A DNA stretch of 20,288 nucleotides from Pelagophyceae sp. CCMP2097 (taxonomy: Eukaryota; Sar; Pelagophyceae), in contig MU657285.1 in NCBI GenBank assembly GCA_026770575.1, positions 103,760-124,047 on the forward strand, written 5' to 3'. Position 1 is the first letter of the stretch, and each line of letters begins with the position of its first letter. Made by a program: the position numbers and the translations under genes. The notes beneath the pieces are model-generated. The model did not search any database, had not been told where the DNA came from, and saw only the letters and a list, made by a program, of their open reading frames with translations. This document shows, one piece after another, positions 8,781 to 16,806 of the stretch.

Positions 8781-11499
8781 TCAAGGCTGCACGCTTGCCG
8801 TAGCAGGGGCCGGCGCCGGCCGGGGCGTGTGGACCTTGATCGCCGGCACCCATGCGCGGTGCGGCCCAGAGTGCATCACCGACGAAGGGCGAAGGTAGCC
8901 GAGCGGCTCGGGGCGCTGGTAACCCAGGATGTCCGCTGTCGCACCGCGGCCCGCAAGATGCCGCGCGCCCTAAAGTTCGCGGTGGCGCAAGGAAAAAGGT
9001 CGCAAGGCTGCCCATCGAGTGAGCATGCGACGGACCTGCTTCGTCGCCGCGCCGCTCAGCGGCCGCCGCTGCGCCGCGGTGCGCGGCTCGGCGCGGCGCA
9101 CTTGGGCCCTCGGCGGCGAGTTCGATACTGGGAAGCGCGGCGCGGCCCGACGCGGCGGCGGCGCGAGCCGCTCCGACGACGCGCGTCGGTCGTCGCGCCG
9201 GTTATCGTCGAAGCGCCGCGGGTGCGGGCCGGGCGCCGTCCCGCCGTCGTCGTAGTAGCGCTGCGCTCCCTGGCGCCGTGCGGGGCGTGGCAGTGGCATC
9301 TGCGTGCGCCGCGACGGCGGCCGCTCGTGGTCGTCGTAGTACTCGTCAAAGTCGTCGCGCCGCGGGGCCGCGTAGTCCTCGACGTCCTCGACGTGCGGGT
9401 CGCCGCCCGGGAAGCCACGCTCCGCGCGCCGCCGCACGGCGAGGCGCGACGAAGTCGGCCGCGCCAACGGCCGCGATGCGTGCCGGTCGCGCGCCCCGTA
9501 CGAGTCGTCCTCAACCCGCGCCGGGGCGCCCCTGCTTGCCAGCCCGTACGCGTCGCGTGCCCCGTATCGGTCGACGGAGGCGTCCTCGACCTGGGCCGGG
9601 GCGACCCGGCCCGGCCCGTCGCCGTCGTAGCGGCCGCGCGTCGGGGCGCCGTCGTCGCGGTCGTGTAGCGGGCGCCGGTCGTCGTCGCGCCGGTCCGCCT
9701 CGCGCCGGTCGTCGTCACCGCGATCCGCGCCGCGCCGCTCGCCCTCGCGCCGGTCGTCGTTTCGGCGGTCCGCCGCGTGCTCCGCCTCGCGCTTGTCTGC
9801 CTCGCGGCGGTGCCGCAGCACGATGAGCGAGTCTTCGAGTTGGTTGAGCTCTGCCACGTCCATGCCTTCAAAAGCCTTTCGATCGTCCACCGAAATCTGA
9901 AAGTCGCGCGGCTCCGCGTCGGGCCGCGCAGGCGTGCTCAGCGACGCGTCGGCCGACTGCAACCGCGGCAGCGGCGCCGTCGCTTCAAAGTCGCGCAACG
10001 CTTCAACGCTGTGGGGCAGCGACGCCGCTGCGGAAAAAGAGTCCGCCACCGAGAGCCACTCGCGAAGCGCCGACACGACGAGCTGCCCGCCCCGCACGAC
10101 GGGCGCCGCGGGCCGCGACTCGATTGCGGCGTCGGGCGGCCGGCCGAGCGGCGGCGGCGGCTCGCCGGCAGCGAGGCGCTGCGTAAGGACCGCCGCGCGT
10201 GCGCGCAGCTTCTGCGCGCTGGCGTCGGCGTCCACAGCGCGCTGCACGGCGGCGGCCGCTTCCGCAGCGGCAGCCTCCTTCGCGGCGGCGAGCGCGGCCT
10301 CGGCCGCACGCACTGCGTCCTGCTCGTCCTCTTCCGCTTTAGCGGCCGCCGCGGCGGTCTCGACCTCGAGCTCGCGCGCCTTGGTCGCGGCGAGATATTC
10401 GCGCGTCTCCTCGAGTCCCGCCTCGATGCCCAGCAGCCGCGCCTCGACGGCGCCGAGCACTTCGCCGTGGCGCGCCTCCAACTGCGATAAAGCGTTGACG
10501 ATGTGGTCCGACCGCTCGACGGCGTGCCGCATCGCCGCCGCCGCCAGGTCGCGCGCGGCCGTTTCGGCGGAGATTGCCGACTGGCTCAGCCTACAAGAAG
10601 CGTGTGTCTTTTCCAACAGACATGACACGGCAAAGCCGGGCAGTCCGAAGCACACGCTGTCCAAAGCACGCACTCGACGCAGCGCGTCTCGGCGCGCGTG
10701 GCGAGGCTCTTGGCGATGGCGACTTCCGCACGTAGTTCGCGGACGGTATGTTCCACCGGTCTCGTAGCAGCCTGCTCGTGCTGCGGGTGCTCCGCCGCGT
10801 CGTCGAGCTGGTGCAGCGTCTCCGAGACGCAGCGCTCCAGCTCGCAGACTCGAGCTTCGGCGGACGACGCCTTGGCCTCTACGGCTTGAAGGCGTTTGTC
10901 GTCACCTCCGCAGGTTTCAGTAGACTTCTCCGCGGGCTTCTCCTCGACAAAGGGCCTGCGCGCGAGCATGGCGGCCTCGAGCGCGGCGAAGCCGTCGTCC
11001 ATCTTGAGCTGCATCTCGAAGCAGCGGCGGGTACAGGTGTCCACCGCTGTAACGATGTCCCCAGCCTGGCGGTCGCTCTCTTCCGCTCTTTTCGAAAGGC
11101 AGACGATTCGATCGCGCGAGGCGTCCATGTCCGCCTCGAAGCGCACGATGGCGGCGCAGGCGCGCTCGAGTTGTTGTTCCAAGAACGACATGTACTCCTA
11201 TCAGACAGAGTCATAACGTCCTATCAGACAGTGGATAACGTTTCCGTCTCCGGAGACGGCACACGGCAGCCGCGTCTCGTCGGAACCGACCACGGGGCCT
11301 CAAAGGAGCTGCGCACCCCCAATCACGGGGGAAAGGCGCTGCTTCAGACCTCGCGGTCGACCATCTTACGCTCGATTGGCAGGGGCGGTTTCAGCACAGC
11401 CCTCAGCGTGCCACGGTCGATGAAAACCGCGTCGCTGCGCCGCTGCTCGCACGTCGCCTTGCGCTTGTACGCCTCGAAGTACGACCGCGGGTCCTCCAT
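8781..11499 (-). CDS. Four-exon coiled-coil protein with an Asp/Arg-rich region
   Basis: Model: exons 11499-11350, 11197-10656, 10590-9036 and 8969-8781; introns of 152, 65 and 66 nt; about 811 residues with phases matching at every junction. Exon 1 (50 residues, MEDPRSYFEAYKRKA) runs into EEYMSFLEQQLERAC across the first splice. Residues about 51-375 are long helices with coiled-coil character, ending in an Ala/Glu-rich stretch. A Pro-rich linker follows, then from about residue 490 a dense Asp/Arg series (repeats such as DDDRREADRR) and an Arg/Tyr/Pro-rich region. The last exon gives LGYQRPEPLGYLRPSS and ends in a Pro/Ala tail. The third intron is strong: GTCCGT donor, CTCAC branch-like string, CCTTTTTCC tract, TTTAG acceptor. 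The first two are less certain. A shorter model starts at ATG 11191, and intron 2 could instead be 10669-10581. The composition suggests a cytoskeletal, centriolar or scaffold protein, but I cannot name the family. Confidence 0.7.
11196..11241 (-). repeat. Tandem 23-bp duplication containing a 3' splice site
   Basis: TCCTATCAGACAG occurs at 11196 and again at 11219, each followed by a variant of ATAACG. On the gene's strand each unit ends CTGTCTGATAG/GA, so a candidate 3' splice site of the coiled-coil gene's first intron is duplicated. Using the exon-proximal site (exon starting at 11197) keeps the frame. Using the upstream site adds 23 nt and shifts it. If exon 1 is not part of the gene, the repeat lies just upstream of ATG 11191 and could be a promoter element instead. 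Confidence 0.7.
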
Positions 11500-11763
11500 C
11501 CGCGCCGCCGCGCGAGCCACCGGCGGGGCTCACAGTTACTTTTTGGGTCGGTGACCGGCAGTTTATGGGCCCCGGTGGGTCACTGGTGACCCAGAGAAAT
11601 TATTTAGCAGGGCATTTTTCGACCAAATTGCCTCGGTGTAACACGAGGGATTTTCTCAGCGCGCGCGGGGTCCGCCGAATTCAAGAGTGGCGCGTTCGAC
11701 GCGCGGCGTCGTAGACTATAACCTGCACCAAAACTTTACCGGCGTCGCGCGCGTGCGCCGCGC

Positions 11764-11886
11764 GCACTGTGCGAAAAAGCTAGGGGAAAGTTAACAAATA
11801 GGCTCGGGGAAAGTGAAAATAATGTGTTCCGAAAATGAGCTCTGATCCCTATTTGTCAACAATTCCCTAGCTTTTTCGCACAGTGC
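11764..11886. mobile_element. 123-bp MITE-like inverted-repeat element
   Basis: The ends begin GCACTGTGCGAAAAAGCTAG and are perfect inverted copies over 22 bp. Similarity continues imperfectly to about 39 bp through ACAAATAGG. The centre is a short AT-rich spacer without coding capacity. The element abuts the 3' tail of the LINE relic at 11887. No target-site duplication is evident. A hairpin (GGGTCAC/GTGACCC) lies nearby at about 11576-11591. Confidence 0.8.
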
Positions 11887-12180
11887 TAATAATAATAACT
11901 AATAATAATGACAGTAATGGAATCACAGAGCGGCCCGTCCCGAAGGACCGGCTTCCAGCCCCGAAGGACCTTGCCCTGGCAGAGTCGGCTCAACCAACTT
12001 AGCGCGTACTTGGCAGATTTTTGATAATATAAAAAAACGGTAAATAAAAACATCGACTCCCGGAGGGTTGTCATCGCCTAAGATATAATCCACCTTGACT
12101 TTGGTCGATAAGGGCAAAAAAGAGGGATCCCTAGACCCAATCTTCGCGTGACACTCAGCCCGAGGCCCCGCGTATGCGGC

Positions 12181-12231
12181 GCAATTGCCCAGCGCGTGAA
12201 GAGCATTTTCATTTTCTCGCCGACCGCAACA
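12181..12231 (-). pseudogene. C-terminal zinc-knuckle region of the LINE relic
   Basis: The minus strand reads CCGRRENENALHALGNC, preceded by a Leu/Arg-rich stretch (KIKLRLNCFEALGKRHND). This is the usual arrangement at the C-terminus of LINE reverse transcriptase proteins: two Cys, then His and Cys. The frame stays open to the stop at 11923, and the simple-sequence tail follows directly. Confidence 0.65.
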
Positions 12232-12804
12232 AGGAGTGGGGCTATATGAATTGTTACGAGTAACCCGCCCCGTCAAAGTGTAATCGTTATGCCGTTTCCC
12301 AAGGGCCTCGAAGCAATTGAGGCGCAGTTTTATCTTCACGAGCTTGCCTCGTCGTATGTCCCATGAGGAAGAAGCTTCGAAGTAGATAAGGTGCAGTACG
12401 GTCACTCGATGATCGCCGCCGGAGAGACGCAACAGTGGCCGAGGTGTCCGATTTGGCCACCAGTTTGGCCTTTTGTAATGAATACAAAATGTCATGCGCC
12501 TTGGATTTAGCAGCGGATGCCCCGACACAACTGCGCCATTGGAGGGTAATGGACGATGGCTCCAGAAAAGTAGTGACACTGTTCTTTATAAAATCAGCAC
12601 AAGGGGAGTTGTCGGGAACTTCCGATCTTAGTGCCTCGTACATTTGTTTCACCATACGGTTGTCTGGTAAGCCAATGATATGTCCCTGAATTTGAGGGCA
12701 ACCGCTTGGGCACGGAATCGTTGGTCAATGAGGCCGCATTCATAGTGTATACCAGTATTGCTAGTGCAGAGTGGCACATCAATCAACCTCCTATAAAATT
12801 TTTG

Positions 12805-12867
12805 AGGACCCGAAGGGTCCTTGCCGTTTAATCAACGTCAGTTTACGGCAAGGGCCCTTCAGGTCCT
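12805..12867. repeat. 23-bp-arm hairpin inside the LINE relic
   Basis: The arms AGGACCCGAAGGGTCCTTGC... (12805-12827) and the reverse complement at 12845-12867 pair over 23 bp with two mismatches around a 17-base loop. A GTCC/GTCT simple repeat follows at 12897-12932. Both lie where the LINE protein frame is lost, so they may mark a further small insertion. Confidence 0.75.
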
Positions 12868-12896
12868 TTGATTGAAGGATTACCAGGGGCAATTTT

Positions 12897-12932
12897 GTCT
12901 GTCCGTCCTTCTGTCCGTCCGTCTGTCTGTCC
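12897..12932 (+). repeat. GTCC/GTCT microsatellite
   Basis: An interrupted tetranucleotide run, (GTCY)n, of about 36 bp. It interrupts the LINE relic. Confidence 0.85.
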
Positions 12933-12984
12933 ACGGGTAAATCCGTGAGGTTCCACCTTTGGGAAGAAAAGGGCAGCAACTCGG

Positions 12985-13262
12985 CCGATTCAGCGATCGG
13001 TGGTTGATGCGATCGCTAATATTGGGAGTGGAGGTCGAGCAGGAGCCTCATTGGAATCATCATAGAAGAAGTTTTTGGTCACAGGTTCGAATCTGGTCGG
13101 CCGCAAAAAAAACAAAAAAGAAATAGCTCAATAAGAAATAAAATAATAAAAAATAAAGACAAGGAGGATTTGAAGGTTCAGCGATTAGTTAAATAATTTT
13201 AATTATTTACGTGGGCATTGCAATGGGATTTGTCTGTATCCTTCGCTCGAAGTCGGGTCCTC
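12985..13262 (+). repeat. tRNA-like SINE-type repeat (copy 2), inside the LINE relic
   Basis: This is the inverse of 249-455, sharing the tRNA-like head (13033-13102, A box AGCCTCATTGG and B box GGTTCGAATCT) and a 3' part ending GTCGGGTCC. Relative to copy 1 it has an extra A-rich stretch of about 65-70 bp after the head (13105-13175), typical of retroposon tails. Its polymerase III promoter points along the plus strand, opposite to the LINE. The LINE protein frame is lost on entering it, which suggests that it inserted into the LINE. Confidence 0.7.
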
Positions 13263-13740
13263 CGTGTGCCTCTGGCGCGCTCTTGTAATATTCATTTCTC
13301 GTTGAATTGGGGTATTCACTGCCCCGTTTTGCCAAGATTTCCGTGTTAAACAACGCAGTCGAGACGACTAGCGTATGGACGACTTGCTTAGCGATTAACG
13401 TCGGTATGCCCATACCATGGCACCCCATGACACCTAGCTGGTTCCTCAGTTTTTACAGCCGCGTGCAGATGCCCTTTTGAGCCGACTCCCAAGGACCTTC
13501 GGAATAAAAGAGCGGGGATTGTTTTACGCCGTATCTCCCAGAGTAGGAGGTGATTCAGGCATCCATATGTTCCTTACATTTATCCTCCGAAATAGCATAC
13601 TCTCCGCGTTTGATATCAGCCTGATCCAGTCATTCAGTTACGGCAAAGTACGTCAAGGCCCTCGTGGGGGACAAATTAATCCGAATGGACACGATCACAC
13701 GCTCCTCCGGCTCCAGATAGCATTGAGGTTTAGGTAGGCT

Positions 13741-13891
13741 GCACATGGGGCAACAGTAGTCGCCGGTTGGGGACCGAGTCGTGGCCTGCACATGCCAAAT
13801 GCACGTCACTTTCGCAATTATCACAAGTTAAAACATTGTCGCAGGGGATCAAACTGTTCTCTTTTAATGTGGTGAGGTAACAGACCCGGCA
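13741..13891 (-). pseudogene. PHD-like zinc finger downstream of the reverse transcriptase
   Basis: Following KYLGL, the minus strand encodes CRVC, then TCDNCESDVHLAC, and after a frame change GDYCCPMC. Together these give a Cys4-His-Cys3 series with spacing and flanking residues of a PHD finger (CDxC, four residues, H, two residues, C, then a C-x2-C pair preceded by an aromatic). In host proteins this fold binds histone tails; its role here is inference. A single frame change near 13775 divides the finger in this copy. Confidence 0.65.
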
Positions 13892-14049
13892 TTTGTTAGG
13901 GTAGTCGTCATAGAAATTCGCCTTTTCTTCAATGAATTTCATACCAACGTACCTCAGTTTCAGAAGCGCCTCCGTTGGGCCGTTCTTATCATGGCGGCCA
14001 AGGCATCTGCGGAACGCGAGGCCTAGGTATTTAGAATGACTAGCCTGGG

Positions 14050-14746
14050 TCATGGGTTCGCCCATGAGCGTCCAAAAGTAGTCATAGTCTTCATCTTTGC
14101 CGAATACAACAACCTGCGACTTTTCATAGAGATTTGGAAAGAGTGGTTGTTTGCATAGTTTGGGCAGCAATCAAGCATCTTTTGCAGGTCCTCTGCCGAT
14201 TCGCTAATAAGGATGATGTCATCAACGTAGAGCAGAGCCTTGAGCCTGAAGTTATTGACATGAACACCAAGACAATCGCGCATTTCGTCGATAATACCGT
14301 CGAAAAAAAATCGCGTACAATATCGGAGATAGGACAGACCCCTCACGAAGACCGTGGTTCACGCAGTACTTACCAGAGATGAAATCTTGAATGGCAATTC
14401 TCGAGGTGCATTTCTCATAGAGCTTATCAATCACGCTCTACAAATGACACCGGCGATTGGCATCGCCCCCAGTTGCTTTTGATAATGTACTGTGCAGCTT
14501 TTCCATTAGGGCAGAGCGGAGTTCGGTAGGATAGGCTTTCCGGACATCGAGAAATGCACAAAATGTTTTCTTCCGGCGTCGCGCCATGGACTTTATCGTC
14601 TCGGCGAGTACAATCGAGTGGTCCTGGCAACGATAACCTCTGCCGCGACTGCCAATTTGGGCCTGGTCAAGGAGGGATTCCTTTTCCATGATGGACGCGA
14701 GGCGCTGATTCAGCACTGCCTCAAAGAGCTTCCCAACAACAGACAA
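14050..14746 (-). pseudogene. Reverse transcriptase domain of the LINE relic
   Basis: The order of motifs matches the palm of LINE reverse transcriptases. The metal-binding Asp of motif A is in AFLDVRKAYPT. Motif B is GLREGSVLSPILYAIF. The catalytic YVDD of motif C lies at about 14229-14218. Two frame changes separate these motifs (near 14440 and 14345), so no active enzyme is made. The endonuclease that normally precedes this domain is absent because of the 5' truncation. Confidence 0.88.
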
Positions 14747-14760
14747 AAGGGAGATGAGAC

Positions 14761-15568
14761 TGAGGCTCCTGCTCGACCTCTATTCCCAATAGCGATCGTA
14801 TCAACCGCCAATCGCCGAATCGGTAATGCGCCGCGACGTCGCCAGCGTTTCTTAAAAGCCCTCAAGAGAGCGTTTTATTTTAATGTTGGCTGCCCGGGCC
14901 GCGGTGTTGCGCTCCTTAATTCGCTGGGAGGTTGATACATATCTTGGGTAGTGTTGAGCGTAGAATCGCATGGCGAGCTTAATTTTTCATTCGGCCGCGT
15001 CTAGGCCATTTTGAGGTCGGCATCACTTCAGAGGTGGCGCCCATGAAGAATCTGACTATCCAGGCGGATCCGCAGTCGAAAACTGTATCGATAATGCACA
15101 AGAATCCCCAGCCGTTGTTCCCTCCCCGCCGCCTGCGGTGTCGCCGAAAAGTGTTATTATTGAAAACGACGTACATCTTAGCTTTTTGTTTTCCTTTTCT
15201 GAAAAGGGGCAAATTGACGGATTCGGGGAGATCAGGTCCTGATCGCCTCGAATCCGCCGATTTGCCCCTTCTCCGACGTCAGGAAACAAAGTTTCAATAT
15301 CACTTTAAGGATAAAATTTATTTAGTTCTTGTTTAAGCTTGTTTTCGCGAGCCTTTGAGATTCCGCGTCTTCTGCAGCCCCAAGTCGGGCGCCGGAGTCG
15401 CAGCCGCTTTGGCAGGGCCCAGCCCTGCCCCATGTCTGCCCTATAAGCCCCCAAACACGCTCGGAGGGGGCCCCAGTGGTGCGCAATGGCGAAAGGCCCT
15501 GGGTCGTTGCAACTGCCAAAATTCTAAAAAAACGCTATCTTAACCCCTCGAAAAACTGGCCGCACTTG
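14761..15568 (+). repeat. Dispersed repeat (copy 3), split by the 674-bp element
   Basis: The left part, 14761-14865, matches about 396-499 and the right part, 15540-15568, matches about 496-524. The two parts are contiguous in copy 1, so the intervening 674 bp is an insertion. The tRNA-like head present in copies 1 and 2 is absent here because the repeat is cut off at the junction with the LINE. Confidence 0.8.
14866..15539. mobile_element. 674-bp terminal-inverted-repeat element, copy B (TTAA-type)
   Basis: The ends are GAGAGCGTTTT and its inverted, slightly diverged partner (CGCTATC at 15533-15539). The flanks are TCAA (14862-14865) and TTAA (15540-15543). The related unoccupied sequence at 496-499 has four bases at that place, which directly supports a 4-bp target duplication. 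It matches copy A (5583-6255) in the same orientation along its length. The internal palindrome spans 15204-15270 with arms of about 33 bp and four mismatches. No transposase is visible. Confidence 0.85.
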
Positions 15569-15569
15569 T

Positions 15570-16806
15570 TGTCTTTACGGGTGTTGTGAGTGTGATAGGT
15601 TTATGCCGGCCGATAGACTTTATTTTAGTAAACACACTCTGAAATTTGCTTGATCATCTACTTTCCTCTGAACATACACTACTCATGCGTGAGAAAGGCG
15701 CCTTCTACTGGGTTCTACGTCGGCTTTAGAGTTGAGACCCCCTATGTGTGTCCAGTGTCGACGACCCCAAGAAACTATTTCGACCATAGAGCCCCTGCAG
15801 CCGCCATTACATTGATACTTGGGGACTGAGGTCGATTGTGCAAGGTCAATGGCGATGAATATGCCCCTAAGTAGAACCACGTGCGTGGCCTCCAGAGTGC
15901 TTGGGGGTCCTCTGGGACCCCCATGCGGGTCTAGGATCAAGCTATCGTGTACCAAAGGGTCTTCATGTTGACGAAGGTGGCAAAATAATTTGGAGACGAC
16001 ACGCGGGGACCCCAGCAGGCGGCTCTGGCTCGATGAGGATGGCGTCGTCGGCGGAACTTTTGTACCCGGAGATAAAGAGGTACATGTACTACAACGTGAG
16101 GCTAAATTGGGGGCGTCAGCACGCTGCTAGCGACCACTGGGTCAACACCAATTTGATGACTGGAGTGTGAGCCTGCCAGATGGGGTCGCATGTCGGTAAT
16201 TCACGATCCCGTCAACTCGCACTTGGCAGAGTGCTCGTTGATGACCCCAAGCGGCCCACTGCACTCTAAAACCCGGGATTTTCGACGTGCGCGTCCGATG
16301 GCGGCCCTCAGATAAAAGCACGCTTAAAGACGCAATATGGCTACCACTGAGTGCATTCTTTCGATTTCGAAGAAAGTTAGGAACTTAGATGCCGCGGGCA
16401 TCACCTTGCACGTACGCTCATGCAAAATTGGGAGCGTGGGCATGCATGCACGCAGGATGGGACTCGATACTAGCAAGGTGCAAAAGGTACCCATTAAAAG
16501 ACGCATGCGCAGAGATGCTTGTGCCCCCAAAATCGCCATGCGAGGGGATCGAGCCTATAAGACGGCGTGGCCAGACTCTAAAGGTGAACCCAAGTGTTCC
16601 GCGCGCGCCCACCGCGCCAGTAGTTCGTGTGTGTTCAAGTCTTTTTTCCGAACTTATTCGACGTTTTCGCCAGTGTGTGTTTACTAAAAAGAGTCTATTC
16701 GGCCGGCATACAATTGTACAAGGTTTGCCGATTCTGATTCAAAAACGAAAAACGTCCTCCGCGCCGTGGCGCGCCGCTCTCCGGCGCGGGTCGCTGCGCC
16801 GGCGCC
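15570..16806. other. No confident gene; two plus-strand open frames and the WD40 gene upstream region
   Basis: A plus frame at 15901-16170 ends with a protein-like stretch (ELLYPEIKRYMYYNVRLNWG). Another at 16337-16687 begins MATTECILSISKKVRNLDAAG. Neither shows a domain, and they may be decayed fragments or chance. A GGGGGTCC/GGACCCCC hairpin lies at 15903-15922. The final 120 bases before 16807 contain GC-rich inverted motifs and should include the promoter and 5' UTR of the WD40 gene; no TATA box was recognised. Confidence 0.4.

Larger units (their letters stand above)
11887..14760 (-). pseudogene. Dead, 5'-truncated LINE (non-LTR retrotransposon)
   Basis: Minus-strand frames in order encode a reverse transcriptase protein of LINE type. 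First SVVGKLFEAVLNQRL and AFLDVRKAYPT (14746-14438), then GLREGSVLSPILYAIF (14434-14252), then LLYVDDIILISE (14346-14050), then SQVVVFGK and KYLGL (14170-13730). A PHD-like finger, a middle region (13428-13265 and 12655-12385) and a C-terminal zinc knuckle follow. The frame changes at least five times, so it cannot make the full protein. The left part before the SVVGK motif is missing: at about 14760 the LINE sequence meets another repeat, as expected for 5' truncation. The 3' end is a TAATAA-type simple tail (11887-11910). A tRNA-like repeat (12985-13262) sits inside it. Confidence 0.85.

Noticed and set aside
8499..9668. Plus-strand open frame of 389 codons, Arg-rich
   Set aside because: Its downstream two-thirds is antisense to the well-supported coiled-coil gene, and its composition (long Arg/Val/Ala runs) is what the reverse of Asp/Arg-rich GC-ending codons gives.
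9934..11554. Long plus-strand frames of 268 and 277 codons
   Set aside because: They are antisense to exons of the coiled-coil gene and show no domain; their Ser/Ala-rich translation is a by-product of the opposite strand.
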